Assembly: GCF_008369935.1 (NCBI RefSeq)
Contig: NZ_VTUZ01000009.1
Coordinates: 124,001 to 188,000, forward strand
DNA length: 64,000 nt
Reading direction: 5' to 3'
Source of the DNA: Paraburkholderia panacisoli
GTDB lineage: Bacteria > Pseudomonadota > Gammaproteobacteria > Burkholderiales > Burkholderiaceae
The notes under the pieces were generated by a model. The model was not told where the DNA came from. It did not search any database and worked only from the letters and a program-made list of their open reading frames with translations. Below are positions 33,579 to 43,665 of this stretch, piece by piece (the first letter of the stretch is position 1; every line of letters starts with the position of its first letter). Made by a program: the position numbers and the translations under genes.

Positions 33579-34893
33579 CACGATGGGTAGCCTCCATGGG
33601 GACTTGATTGAACTGAATGGGTTCCACCCTTCCGAGCAGAAACAGATAATTGAGCATTGCGATGACGATCAGCGCCGACGAGAACATGAGCGCGGGAACG
33701 AACGAGCCGGTTGACCCCACGATCGCGCCCGTGACGATCGGACCAACCACGCCGCCCATGTTCGAGACGCTGTTCTGGATGCCGGCAACCCGCGACACCA
33801 TATCCCGCGGCGCGACATCTGCCGGCAATGCCCAGACCTGGGATGCGGCGACGGTGGTGCCCGACTTCGCCACGCAGAGCAACGCGACGGCCACCAGCGG
33901 CGAAGCTGCGAACGCCGCGAATCCGATGCTTGACGCCATCAGCAGGCCAATCACGAGAAACAGTTTGCGGGTCGCGGTGAGCGACAGCCGTCCAGAGGCG
34001 TACACACGATCGGAGGCCCAGCCCGCGAATATTTCGACGATCATCGAAAGAATGAGCGGCAACGAAGCCATGAAGCCCATCTCCATCAGGCTCATGCCGC
34101 GTTCCTTGACGAGATACGTCGGCAGCCAGGTGATGAAGAAGTACGAGTTGTAGTTGATCATGAAGAAGCCAATGCACATGGCCCAGATGTTCCGGTGCGC
34201 GAAGACCCTGTACCAGGGCACATCGGCAAGGGCACTGCCGCCGCGCGGCGCCTGTTCGCCGTCGCGGATATAGGCAAGCTCGGAGGCATTCACGCGCCGA
34301 TGGTCGGCCGGTGAGTTCTTGAACACAAGCACCCAGACAACGCACCACACGAGACCCAGCACACCGGTGATCGCAAAGGTGACCTTCCAGTCGAAAGTCG
34401 CCAGCAAAAACGTGATCAGCGGGAGGGCCACGGCCCCGCCAAGCTTCGACCCGCTATCGAAGATGCCGGCAACGGTTGCGCGCTCTTTACGCGGAAACCA
34501 GCGCGACGCGATGCCCGCGTTACTCGGATAGGCCCCCGCCTCGCCAACGCCCAGCATGACCCGCAGGGCCACGAGGGACTTGAAGCCGTTGGCAAGTCCC
34601 GTCACGGCCGTGGCGAGCGACCACCAGAACACCGAAGCGCCCAGCACGAGTTTCTGTCCGAAGCGATCCGCGAGCATGCCCGCAGGCAGTTGCAGCAGCG
34701 CATACGACCAGAAGAACGCCGACATCACGATACCCATCTCCATCGACCCAAGATGGAACTCGGATTGAAGGCGGGGTGCCGCGGCGGACAGCACGGTCCG
34801 ATCGATATAGTTGATCGCAATGGCCGACCACATCAGGCCAGCCACCAGCCAGCGCACTTTACTGCGCGACTCCTGTTGCAAGGCTCGATTCAA
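33550..34893 (-). CDS. MFS transporter, hexuronate/sugar-acid type (ExuT/GudP-like)
   Basis: 447 residues from a TTG start with GGAGA seven bases upstream. The N-terminal INYIDRTVLSAAAP segment and ADRFGQKLVLGASVFWWSLATA mark the anion:cation symporter branch that carries hexuronates, galactonate and glucarate. Twelve helices are predicted. It lies between the dehydratase and aldolase genes, which supports sugar-acid uptake. The gap to the dehydratase stop is 38 bases. Confidence 0.85.
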   Translation of the reverse strand: MNRALQQESRSKVRWLVAGLMWSAIAINYIDRTVLSAAAPRLQSEFHLGSMEMGIVMSAFFWSYALLQLPAGMLADRFGQKLVLGASVFWWSLATAVTGLANGFKSLVALRVMLGVGEAGAYPSNAGIASRWFPRKERATVAGIFDSGSKLGGAVALPLITFLLATFDWKVTFAITGVLGLVWCVVWVLVFKNSPADHRRVNASELAYIRDGEQAPRGGSALADVPWYRVFAHRNIWAMCIGFFMINYNSYFFITWLPTYLVKERGMSLMEMGFMASLPLILSMIVEIFAGWASDRVYASGRLSLTATRKLFLVIGLLMASSIGFAAFAASPLVAVALLCVAKSGTTVAASQVWALPADVAPRDMVSRVAGIQNSVSNMGGVVGPIVTGAIVGSTGSFVPALMFSSALIVIAMLNYLFLLGRVEPIQFNQVPMEATHRDERNVDARA

Positions 34894-34931
34894 TCTCTGT
34901 CTCCGTTTCTTTGTAGGTACGAGGTGGCGTT

Positions 34932-36479
34932 TCAGCTCACGATGCCCATATGCCAGGGCACAAATTCGTGGTCGCCCAGCCCGAGCAGTTCACTGCGGGT
35001 GCGCTCGCCCGAAGCGGCCCGAAGGATTTGCTCGAAGATATCCTTACCCATCTCTTCGACTGTCCGCTCTCCATCGAGAATCAGTCCGCAATTGATGTCC
35101 ATGTCGTCGCGCAGCCGCTTGAACATGGGCGTGTTGCTCGCGAGCTTGAGGGTCGGCGCGGGCTTCGAGCCGAACATGGAACCGCGGCCGGTCGTAAAGC
35201 AGATCAGGTTTGCGCCACTTGCAATCTGCCCGGTAACCGCGACGGGGTCATAGCCGGGCGAATCCATGAATACGAAGCCGGGCCGGTCGATTGGCTCGGC
35301 GTATTCATAGACAGCCTGTAGCGGTGTCGTCCCGCCTTTCATCGCCGAACCGAGCGACTTCTCGAAGATGTTGGCGAGGCCGCCCTGCTGATTACCGGGT
35401 CCGACGACGCCGTTGAACTGACCGTTGTGGCCGCGCGTGTACTGCTCCCACCACGCAAGCCGGTCGAGCAGCTTCTGGCCGACCTCCGGCGTCACTGCAC
35501 GGCGCGTCAGCATGTATTCGACGCCATGAATTTCAGGAGTCTCCGAAAGAATGGCCGTGCCGCCATGACGCACCAGAAGATCCATGGCCGCGCCGAGGGC
35601 TGGATTCGCCGTGATGCCCGAGAAACCGTCGGAACCGCCACATTCCAGGCCGATCTTCAGATGGCTCGCCGGCACCGGACGACGCTCGATGTCGTTCGCC
35701 GCCGGCAGCATCTGCTGGATGGCTGCGATACCCGCCTCGATCGTCGCACGGGTTCCACCTTCGTCCTGCATCACCAGCGTGTGGACCAAGGCGCCCGGGC
35801 GGAGCCCCTGCGAATCGAGCAGAGCGCCGACCTGATTACGTTCGCAGCCCAGCCCGACAATCAGCACTCCGGCAAGATTGGGGTGACGTGCATAGCCGGC
35901 GAGCGTCCGGCGCAGGACGTCGAAGTGCTCGCTGGGCGAGGACATCCCGCAGCCACTCGTCTGCGCGAACGCGACAACGCCATCGACATTCGGATAAGAC
36001 GCAAGCCGCTCGGGCGTGAACCAGGCAGCAACATTCTTGATGACCGTCGAAGAGCAGTTGACCGATGCCAGAATCCCGATGAAGTTGCGCGTCGCAACGC
36101 GGCCATCGGGCCGAACGATGCCGTTGAATGTGGCGCGGTTAGCGTCTGCAACGTACTCGACCGGACGGACGTCGAGGCAGAAGCCCGGATCGCGCTCAAA
36201 ATCGATCAGTTCCACGTTGTGCGTGTGGACGTGATCACCCGCCTCGATATCGCGGGCCGCCCGGCCAATGATGGTGTCGTATTTGCGGATCGGCGCACCA
36301 CGCGGGATATGTTGAGCCGCCACTTTGTGGCCGGCTGCGATCTGGGCACGCATCCGGATCGTCGCATCGCCTATGCACACTCGCAGCCCGATGGACAGCG
36401 ACTCGCGCGCGATCAATACATTGTCCGCGGCGTTAAGCCGGATTAGCGGTTCGCTCACCACCGCGCTAGCCTGCGACAT
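34932..36479 (-). CDS. UxaA/GarD-family sugar-acid dehydratase
   Basis: 515 residues from the ATG at 36479 (AGGAGA upstream). The N-terminal SAF-like domain (about 18-95, including GHKVAAQHIPRGAPIRKYDTIIG) is followed by the large catalytic part with TSGCGMSSPSEHF, GLGCERNQ, GLECGGSDGFSG and FTTGRGSMFGSKPAPTLK. These are the altronate/galactarate dehydratase (iron-dependent) motifs. The reaction is dehydration of an aldonic or aldaric acid to a 2-keto-3-deoxy product, which the HpaI-type aldolase could cleave. It is the first gene of the operon, facing the LacI-type repressor. Altronate versus galactarate cannot be settled here. Confidence 0.87.
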   Translation of the reverse strand: MSQASAVVSEPLIRLNAADNVLIARESLSIGLRVCIGDATIRMRAQIAAGHKVAAQHIPRGAPIRKYDTIIGRAARDIEAGDHVHTHNVELIDFERDPGFCLDVRPVEYVADANRATFNGIVRPDGRVATRNFIGILASVNCSSTVIKNVAAWFTPERLASYPNVDGVVAFAQTSGCGMSSPSEHFDVLRRTLAGYARHPNLAGVLIVGLGCERNQVGALLDSQGLRPGALVHTLVMQDEGGTRATIEAGIAAIQQMLPAANDIERRPVPASHLKIGLECGGSDGFSGITANPALGAAMDLLVRHGGTAILSETPEIHGVEYMLTRRAVTPEVGQKLLDRLAWWEQYTRGHNGQFNGVVGPGNQQGGLANIFEKSLGSAMKGGTTPLQAVYEYAEPIDRPGFVFMDSPGYDPVAVTGQIASGANLICFTTGRGSMFGSKPAPTLKLASNTPMFKRLRDDMDINCGLILDGERTVEEMGKDIFEQILRAASGERTRSELLGLGDHEFVPWHMGIVS

Positions 36480-36548
36480 ACTCGTCTCCTGTCTCTTCAA
36501 GTCCAGCGGCGCGCAATTTTTCCGTGCTCACCGCCCATCGCTCCACCT

Positions 36549-36577
36549 ATGTTACCGGTTTATGTAACCGGTAACAT
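36549..36577. promoter_or_regulatory. LacI-type operator, tandem overlapping half-sites
   Basis: ATGTTACCGGTT and AACCGGTAACAT are perfect 12-bp inverted arms around TATGT. Each arm holds an ACCGGT core, and the outer halves (TGTTACC, GGTAACA) match the GntR/LacI-type consensus. It lies 70 bases before the dehydratase ATG and 56 before the lacI-like GTG, so it can control both directions. Confidence 0.75.
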
Positions 36578-36632
36578 TGAGCGCATGGTAGTATGCTTTT
36601 GCGATAATTGCCAGCAACTTTTTTGGGCCTGA

Positions 36633-37706
36633 GTGATCAACGACGTGAGCAAACTGCCTACTGCCCCACTTGCCCCTGCCGAACGAAGTGCCTCCCGGCG
36701 CGCTCGGAAGAACTCCGGCCGCGTGACGCTGAGCGATCTCGCGGCGCTCGTCGGCGTCACGAAAGTGACCGTCTCGCGCGCGCTGAACGCGCCGGAACTG
36801 GTCTCCGTCGATACGCTGGAGCGCGTCCAAGCGGCAGTCCGGCAAACCGGCTATACCCCTGACCTGATTGCCGGGTCACTGGCGTCGACTCGCAGCGATC
36901 TGATCGTTGCACTGATCCCCGCAATGGCTGGGACGGTGTTTCAGGAAACCGTCGAGTCCCTGACGACCGAGCTTGCTGCGGCGGGCTACCAGTTGCTGAT
37001 CGGACAAAGCGGATACGACGAGTCGCGCGAGGATGCCCTGCTGGACGCGGTGATCGGCCGGCGGCCCGCCGGCATCGTACTGACCGGCGTCGTTCATTCC
37101 CAGAGCGCCAGGCAAAAGCTGCACGCGTGCGGCATCCCTGTCGTCGAGACCTGGGACCTCACAAGCGAACCGATCGACATGCTGGTCGGCTTCTCGCATG
37201 AGCAGGTCGGAAAGGCCGTTGCGAAATTCATGAAGAAGCGCGGGGCGCGACGCCCCGCTGTCGTCACGCCCAGCGACCGGCGCGCGCAAGCGCGCACCAA
37301 GGCGTTCCTCGAAGCGTTCGGCAAAACGAAGACAAGCGCCGCAATCCCCGTTGTGACGGTCGAGTCCCCGGCGAATCTGGGTGACGGGCGGCGAGCGTTG
37401 AAGGAATTGCTCGACACGAATGCCGATATCGACGCCGTCTTTTGTGGCGCGGATATTCTTGCACTCGGCGTGTTGATGGAAGCCGATTGCCAAGGCATTG
37501 CAGTGCCTGGGCGGTTGCGTGTGATCGGCTATGGTGATCTGAACTTTGCGAAGGACACAACGCCACCGTTGACGACCATGAGAGTAGACGGCACGAGAAT
37601 CGGCTCGCTTGCGGCGACTATGCTCGTCGAGTGTATCGAGAACCGCGCTGGCAACGAGCAAATGGTCGACGTTGGGTTCAGCCTGATTGAGCGCGAGAGC
37701 ACCTGA
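36633..37706 (+). CDS. LacI-family repressor (GntR-like)
   Basis: 357 residues from a GTG. After a basic N-terminal extension, the LacI helix-turn-helix is at about 30-80 (VTLSDLAALVGVTKVTVSRALNAPELVSVDTLERVQAAVRQTGYTPDLIAGSLAS). The periplasmic-binding-like sensor follows with VIGYGDLNFAKDTTPPLTTMRVDG near the end. It resembles the gluconate repressor branch. It is divergent from the sugar-acid dehydratase operon and next to a matching palindrome, so repression of that operon relieved by a sugar acid is well supported by layout. Confidence 0.87.
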   Translation: MINDVSKLPTAPLAPAERSASRRARKNSGRVTLSDLAALVGVTKVTVSRALNAPELVSVDTLERVQAAVRQTGYTPDLIAGSLASTRSDLIVALIPAMAGTVFQETVESLTTELAAAGYQLLIGQSGYDESREDALLDAVIGRRPAGIVLTGVVHSQSARQKLHACGIPVVETWDLTSEPIDMLVGFSHEQVGKAVAKFMKKRGARRPAVVTPSDRRAQARTKAFLEAFGKTKTSAAIPVVTVESPANLGDGRRALKELLDTNADIDAVFCGADILALGVLMEADCQGIAVPGRLRVIGYGDLNFAKDTTPPLTTMRVDGTRIGSLAATMLVECIENRAGNEQMVDVGFSLIEREST

Positions 37707-37763
37707 GGCCGCCGCGGACCATTAAACTAAAGCGGTTAAGACTCCCGAAGGGCGGGGCTTGGC

Positions 37764-38423
37764 ATGGGTGCCGCAGCGCTTGTAACGCCAGACGTCTGCT
37801 TTGCTGCTACGGCACGCGCACCCTCTTTTCAGGCTGAGGCCGGGCAGGCCGATGTCTTATTCCCCACACGCCTGTTCCCATTGGACGGGTTCACTGCTAC
37901 GTCCAGCATGCTCGATACCACGATCGACCTCATCAAGATGCTGACCGGGAAATTCAGCATCGATCGCAAACGCTTATACACGACGGGGCAGTCAGGCGGC
38001 TGCATGATGTCCATTGCGATGGACATCAAATACCCTGAACTCTTCGCTGCGTCCTTTCTCGTTGCCGGTCAGTGGGATCCAGCACTGGTGAAGCCGCTTG
38101 CCCGGCAGAAATTATGGATTCTGGTTTCGCAGGATGACGACAAGGCGTGGCCGGAACAAAATGCCATCACCGCCGCGCTGGAGAAACAGGGCGCGCAAGT
38201 GAGTCGCGCCGTGTGGGATGGGACGTGGACGCCAAAGGAATTCGAGGCAGCGTTCGAAAAAATCGACGCTGAAAACAATCCGATCAATTACGTCGCGTTC
38301 CAGAAAGGCACCGTCATCCCTGAAGGTCAGTCCGCAGCCGGAGCGAGTGGACACCGGAACACATGGCGCATCGCATACACGATAGAACCGATCCGCGCCT
38401 GGATTTTCAGGCAACGCCGTTGA
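37764..38423 (+). pseudogene. alpha/beta hydrolase, probably 5'-truncated (PHB depolymerase-like)
   Basis: 219 residues. The nucleophile motif TGQSGGCMMSI, the later WILVSQDDDKAWP and the C-terminal His in ASGHRNTWRIAY fit the second half of an exported esterase of the PHB-depolymerase-like type. The first half of the fold, with the oxyanion-hole strand, is missing, and residues 1-30 look like random read-through. No ribosome binding site supports the start. I treat it as a gene that lost its 5' end. Confidence 0.55.
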
Positions 38424-38519
38424 GTAAGGCACCCTGACTTCACTGCTTGGCGCGAGTCGCCGCAGCCGCTGTACGCGCGGCGATCCGTCAACGATCTAGA
38501 TACAGTGTCCACACGCTCC

Positions 38520-39872
38520 CTAGACGTTATGCGATCGCGGTTCCGCCCTACCGATAGGCATCGTTTCGTCCGTACGGTCAAACACCTTTTCCGGCTCGTC
38601 CGCTTCCTCTGGAGTCTCGTTATCCAACACCCGGCGCATTCTGGGTTGGTCCAGTTCGTTGGTCCACTTGGCGACCACCAATGTCGCCACAGCATTGCCG
38701 ATGAAATTCGTCAACGCGCGCGCTTCGGACATGAAGCGGTCGATGCCAAGGATAAGCGCAAGACCTGCAACCGGTACATGTCCGACCGCAGACAGCGTTG
38801 CCGCAAGCACGATGAACCCGCTGCCTGTAACACCAGCAGCGCCTTTAGAGGTCAGCAGCAATACGGCTAGCAACGTAAGCTGATGCGTGAGATCCAGCGG
38901 GGTATTCGTCGCCTGGGCGATAAAGATGGCAGCCAGTGTGAGGTAGATCGACGTGCCATCGAGATTGAAAGAGTATCCGGTAGGAATGACTAGTCCAACC
39001 ACCGATTTCTTCGCGCCAAGATTCTCCAGCTTCACCATGACGCGAGGCAGCGCTGCTTCCGATGAGGAGGTTCCAAGAACGATAAACAGTTCTTCCTTGA
39101 GGTACTTGATCAGCTTCCACACGCTGAAACCATGGAACCGGGCAATCAGTCCTAGCACGACGAAGATGAAGAAAAGGCAGGTCGCATAGAACGTGAGCAT
39201 CAGCATCCCAAGGGAGACCATGCTGCCGATGCCATATTTGCCGATGGTAAAGGCCATCGCGCCAAACGCGCCGATCGGCGCCACTTTCATGATGATGCCG
39301 ACGATGCGGAAGAACACGTGGGAGATCTTCTCGACAAAGTCGAATATCAGTGTGCCTCTACCGCCGAACCAGTGCAACGCGAAGCCGAACATGAGCGCGA
39401 ACAACAGAACCTGAAGTATCTCGCCCTTGGCAAACGCGTCGACCACGGTCGAGGGGATGATGTTCATGAGAAATTCGGTCGTGCTCTCCAACTTTCGCCC
39501 GCTGGTGATCGTAGCCACTGCCTTCGCGTCCAGCGTTCTCGGGTCAACGTTCATGCCGGCGCCCGGCTGTACCACGTTGACGATCACCAATCCGACCACC
39601 AGCGCGATAGCGCTGACGATCTCAAAATAGAGCAACGCCAATCCCCCTGTCTTGCCCACCTTCTTCATGTCCTCCATGCCGGCGATGCCGACGACCACGG
39701 TGCAGAAGATGATGGGGGCGATGATCATCTTGATCAGTTTGATGAAGGCGTCGCCGAGGGGCTTCATCGCCTCACCAGTGTGCGGGGCGAAATATCCCAA
39801 TAGCATACCGGCGACGATCGCGACGAGTACCTGAAAATAAAGTGATCTGTAAAGCGGTTTGTGCGAAGCCAT
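38520..39872 (-). CDS. dctA: C4-dicarboxylate:H+ symporter DctA
   Basis: 450 residues, the normal DctA length. Family signatures are the serine-rich reentrant loop LGTSSSEAALPRV, PTGYSFNLDGTSIYLTLAAIFIAQATN, and GIDRFMSEARALTNFIGNAVATLVVAKW. It imports succinate, fumarate, malate and related acids. It could supply or recapture acids handled by the two malate/tartrate dehydrogenases, but it is not in an operon with them. No DctB/DctD regulator is adjacent. GGGG upstream is a weak ribosome binding site. Confidence 0.92.
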   Translation of the reverse strand: MASHKPLYRSLYFQVLVAIVAGMLLGYFAPHTGEAMKPLGDAFIKLIKMIIAPIIFCTVVVGIAGMEDMKKVGKTGGLALLYFEIVSAIALVVGLVIVNVVQPGAGMNVDPRTLDAKAVATITSGRKLESTTEFLMNIIPSTVVDAFAKGEILQVLLFALMFGFALHWFGGRGTLIFDFVEKISHVFFRIVGIIMKVAPIGAFGAMAFTIGKYGIGSMVSLGMLMLTFYATCLFFIFVVLGLIARFHGFSVWKLIKYLKEELFIVLGTSSSEAALPRVMVKLENLGAKKSVVGLVIPTGYSFNLDGTSIYLTLAAIFIAQATNTPLDLTHQLTLLAVLLLTSKGAAGVTGSGFIVLAATLSAVGHVPVAGLALILGIDRFMSEARALTNFIGNAVATLVVAKWTNELDQPRMRRVLDNETPEEADEPEKVFDRTDETMPIGRAEPRSHNV

Positions 39873-40322
39873 TTGAGCCCCAGAACAATCACTTCAGTCG
39901 TCATTCAGAGCGTTGTTTGACACGCCAGCGTGACCCCTATGACGACGGGCAAGCATCCCGGCACCGAACTGTGGAGTGCAGTCGAGATACCTGTGCATGC
40001 TGCGCAGACCGCGAGAACGGCTGGCTTACCCGGCAACCTGCGACTAGATTCTTACTAAATCATCACGAAGGCTATGCTTCGCATCCGTCCAGGGCAACCG
40101 GGCAAACCCGAGCGTGCACTGCAGCAAACCGTTTGGTAACAAAAGCTGTCGTTGTGCTGGCGCTGACCCGACGCCACGAACCGGGCGTGAATGACCGTTG
40201 CATCCTGATTGCGTTTAAAAAGTCTTGTTTTGATACGTAGCCATGGGCTCGCGAGATGCGAACTTGCGCTGTCGCCGTTTCCGAACCTGTGGATCGTGGC
40301 GGAGTGACCGCTCCGTGGTGCA
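39873..40322. other. intergenic region, no recognised gene
   Basis: About 450 bases upstream of dctA. The open frames in it resemble nothing I know. It should contain the dctA promoter, but no convincing -24/-12 or -35/-10 pair stood out by eye. Confidence 0.4.
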
Positions 40323-40640
40323 TCACCCGGCGGCAGTCTTCATCTTTGTGCTTCCAGGCATGATCCGCTTCGCCATGCGTCTGGCTTCATCGCGCGCGGC
40401 TTCTTGAATGCCGCGGGCGATTTTGCGCATAGACGTATTCGGGCAGCGGCGAGCCTTCATCGAACAGCCGGCACAGTCGAAACTGGCTCGACCGGTAGAT
40501 AACCGTGTCTGCCTTCGCGATGCGCGTGCATGATTTTTTGAACTGACGCCGGTCAATGCGTAACGCGCGTCCCGCAGGACAACGATATTCATTGGCCAGC
40601 TCGTCCCAATGAAACTCGTTACTGGAAAACGTGTTGTCCC
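40323..40640 (-). pseudogene. IS1182-family transposase fragment
   Basis: The minus-strand translation, spread over shifting frames, gives NEYRCPAGRALR, then FDCAGCSMKARRCPNTSMRKIARGIQEAARDEARRMAK. This matches the zinc-ribbon-like Cys region near the C-terminus of IS1182 transposases. Frameshifts and missing ends show it is inactive. Confidence 0.7.
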
Positions 40641-40950
40641 ATCAAGCATAGAAACGGCGTGGGTTTCAGCCCGATCGGGCCGGGCACCGGGCTCACTGGT
40701 AAACCACTATCGCGCGCAGATTGGTATGCCAGTAACAATCCATTGTCAGATGGGGCGGTGTTCGCGCATGCCCTTCGTTTCGCTTCGAGGGGCGCCTTTG
40801 AAGAGGCCATTCGGCCGATTCGGCGAGTCCGATCCAGTTCCGCTTTAGCATATCCGCAAGATTCCCTGCATCACGCACACCGTGTCGGCAATCCACGCGA
40901 GCCGTGTGCGCCGGCAATCGGTAAGTTCAATCCAACTAAACGGAGACAAC

Positions 40951-42078
40951 ATGCTTTCAGGAATCCAGGTCCTTCGAGCGGCGGCGACCGCGGCATTGGC
41001 GCTGTGCGCAAGTACAGCTTTCGCGCAAGCATCGATCGTTTCCGGCCCGCCCAGCGATCCCACGTGCATGGTTCCCTGGAAGAGCGACACGAAGTTCGTC
41101 AAGTATCCGAAGAAGAACGGGCCATACCGGATCGCGCTCGTGAATGGCTACATCGCGAACACCTGGCGCATCCAGATGATCAAGACGGCCAAGGCCTATA
41201 CGGCTCAACCGGATGTCGCCGCCAAGCTCAAGGAATTTAAGGTCGTCTCGACCGGCGAGGACGTGCCGGCGCAGATTTCGGCCGTCAACAACTTCATCGA
41301 TGCCGGCTATGACGCGATCATCGTCGACGCGCAGAATCCCGCCTCATTCGGACCCGCGATCCGCCGCGCGAAGAAGGCCGGCGTCGTGCTGATCGCGTTC
41401 GACAACACGCTCGACAGCGAAGACGCGATCAACGTCGACGTCGACCAGTACGGGCTCGGCGTGCTGTGGGCCAACTGGCTCGCGAGCCATCTGTCGAATG
41501 GAGGCAAGGTGCTCGAGGTCCGCGGGGTGGCGGGCACGTCGGTCGACACTGACCGGCACAATGGTTTCCAGAATACGTTGAACGCGACCGGCAAGAAGTG
41601 GAACGTTGTCCAGGTCTACGGCAAGTGGGACGATGGGGTCGCGCAGAAGGCCGTCGCCGACGCGGTTGCCGTGCAGGGCCATTTCGATGGTATTTCGGCG
41701 CAGGGCGGCGACACGGGTGTCGTGCGCGCGATGCTCGATGCGAAGCATCCTTTCGTGCCGTTCGGCGGCGAAACGGAAAACGGCTTTCGCAAGTTCTGCG
41801 CACAGTATGGGAGCCAAGGCCTGAAGTGCACATCAGCGGGCAGCGGTCCCGCGCAGGTGGCCGTGGCGATCAAGACGGCGCTCGCTGCGCTGGACGGCCA
41901 GACGATCCCGGTCGCGATCAAGCTGCCGCTCGACGTCACCGACGATGCGAAGCTAAAGGCGGGCGTCAACTATTTCCCTAACGAGTCCGACAACTTCTTC
42001 GTCGGCAACTCGTTTCCGACTTGCGGCATCAATTTCTCCGCGCAGGAAATCATGAAGCAGAGCCAGGGCAACCAGTGA
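40951..42078 (+). CDS. sugar ABC transporter substrate-binding protein
   Basis: 375 residues from the ATG at 40951 (CGGAGAC upstream). A signal peptide ends at AFA. The mature part is a type-1 periplasmic-binding fold of the ribose/xylose class (VNNFIDAGYDAIIVDAQNPASFGPAIRRAKKAGVVLIAFDN, then GVAGTSVDTDRHNGFQ). It begins a four-gene operon with an ATPase and two permeases. The bound sugar is unknown; no kinase, isomerase or regulator gene lies next to it. Confidence 0.87.
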   Translation: MLSGIQVLRAAATAALALCASTAFAQASIVSGPPSDPTCMVPWKSDTKFVKYPKKNGPYRIALVNGYIANTWRIQMIKTAKAYTAQPDVAAKLKEFKVVSTGEDVPAQISAVNNFIDAGYDAIIVDAQNPASFGPAIRRAKKAGVVLIAFDNTLDSEDAINVDVDQYGLGVLWANWLASHLSNGGKVLEVRGVAGTSVDTDRHNGFQNTLNATGKKWNVVQVYGKWDDGVAQKAVADAVAVQGHFDGISAQGGDTGVVRAMLDAKHPFVPFGGETENGFRKFCAQYGSQGLKCTSAGSGPAQVAVAIKTALAALDGQTIPVAIKLPLDVTDDAKLKAGVNYFPNESDNFFVGNSFPTCGINFSAQEIMKQSQGNQ

Positions 42079-42114
42079 TCGGGTAATGGCCGGCGACGTG
42101 ACGGGAGACGAAGC

Positions 42115-43665
42115 ATGCGGCAGGTCGAGGAGCAGCCGTTCTTTCAGATGTCTGGCGTATCGAAAAGCTACGGCGGCGCCGTCGCGCTGGATCGCGCGGA
42201 CCTCGCGGTGCGCAGGGGACGCATCCATGCGATCCTCGGCGAGAACGGCGCGGGCAAGTCCACGCTGCTGAAGGTGATGTCCGGCGTCGTGCACCCGGAC
42301 GAGGGAACGATGCACCTCGATGGGCGTCAAGTCGTGTTCGCGTCACCCGCCGAGGCGAATGCGGCCGGCATCGTCTGCGTGTATCAGGAGCTGTCGCTGA
42401 TCCCTGACTTGAGCGTGGCGGACAACATCTTCGCTTCGAACCCGCCGCGACGCTTCGGCATGATCGACCGCCGCGCCCAGCGCCGCCAAGCCGAGGCCGC
42501 GCTCGCCCGCGCGGGCGCGGCCGACATCAATCCGCTCGCGAAGGTCCGGGACCTGCCGCTGTCGCGCCAGCAGATGGTCGAGCTTGCAAAGGGGCTTGCG
42601 CACGAGCCGCGCATCCTGATCCTCGACGAGGCCACCTCGGCGCTGACCGCGGCCGACGTGGCGCGCGTCATCGAGGTGCTCAAGCGCCTGCGCGACGAGG
42701 GGCTCTCGCTGCTCTTCATCTCGCACCGGATGCACGAGGTGAAGGCGCTCGCGGACGAATGCACGGTCTACCGGAACGGTCGTCATGTGATGAGCTTCGA
42801 GGCGGGCACGCGCTCCGACAATGAGGTTATCGAAATGATGATCGGCCGGAAGTACCAGCATGCGTATCCGGACAAGCCCGACCGCCGCCGCGCCGCCGAA
42901 CCGGTTCTCGCCTGCCGTGATCTCGCGTGGAACGACACGCTGCGGGGCGTCAGCTTTTCGTTGAAGCCCGGTGAAATCCTCGGGCTGGGCGGCCTCGACG
43001 GGCAAGGCCAGCGCGAACTGCTACTCGCGTTGTTCGGCGTGTTGCGCGGTTGCGCGGGCAAGATCGAGATCGACGGCAAGGCCGTGTCGATCGCGAGCCC
43101 CGTGGTCGCGCGCGCCAACGGAATCGGGATGGCGCTGATTCCGGAGGATCGCAAGACCGAAGGCCTGATGCTGCCGATGTCGGTGCGCGAGAACCTGTCG
43201 TTTGCCGCGCTCGATCGCATGTCCACCGCAGGCGTGATCGATCGCGACCGCCAGCAGTCGTTGGTCGACCGGATGATGGAGCTCCTCGCGATCAAGTCGT
43301 TCAGCGTCGACGCGGCCGTGGGCTCGCTGTCGGGCGGCAACCAGCAGAAGGTGGTGATCGCGAAGTGGCTGATCCGGCAGCCGAGAATCCTGCTCCTCAG
43401 CGACCCGACGCGCGGCATCGACGTCGGCACCAAGGAGGAGATCTATCAGCTGCTGAGGCGCCTCGCCGACGAAGGCGCCGCGATCGTTTTCTATTCGACC
43501 GACTATGACGAGCTGATCGGCTGCTGCGACCGCGTGCTCGTGCTATACGAAGGCAGGATCAAGAAGGAACTTGTCGGGTCGGAGATCACCGAGCAAAACC
43601 TGATAGCAAGTGCACTGGACCTGCCCGTCGGACAGATTTCGCCTTCCACGGGAATCGCGCTATGA
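42115..43665 (+). CDS. sugar ABC transporter ATP-binding protein (RbsA/MglA type)
   Basis: 516 residues with two nucleotide-binding domains. The first has Walker A GENGAGKST, a variant signature (LSRQQMVEL) and Walker B ILILDEATSAL. The second has a degenerate Walker A region (GGLDGQGQREL), a standard LSGGNQQKV signature and ILLLSDPTRGID. This asymmetry is normal for carbohydrate-uptake-2 ATPases. GGGAGA precedes the ATG. Its last four bases (ATGA) overlap the first permease start. Confidence 0.9.
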   Translation: MRQVEEQPFFQMSGVSKSYGGAVALDRADLAVRRGRIHAILGENGAGKSTLLKVMSGVVHPDEGTMHLDGRQVVFASPAEANAAGIVCVYQELSLIPDLSVADNIFASNPPRRFGMIDRRAQRRQAEAALARAGAADINPLAKVRDLPLSRQQMVELAKGLAHEPRILILDEATSALTAADVARVIEVLKRLRDEGLSLLFISHRMHEVKALADECTVYRNGRHVMSFEAGTRSDNEVIEMMIGRKYQHAYPDKPDRRRAAEPVLACRDLAWNDTLRGVSFSLKPGEILGLGGLDGQGQRELLLALFGVLRGCAGKIEIDGKAVSIASPVVARANGIGMALIPEDRKTEGLMLPMSVRENLSFAALDRMSTAGVIDRDRQQSLVDRMMELLAIKSFSVDAAVGSLSGGNQQKVVIAKWLIRQPRILLLSDPTRGIDVGTKEEIYQLLRRLADEGAAIVFYSTDYDELIGCCDRVLVLYEGRIKKELVGSEITEQNLIASALDLPVGQISPSTGIAL

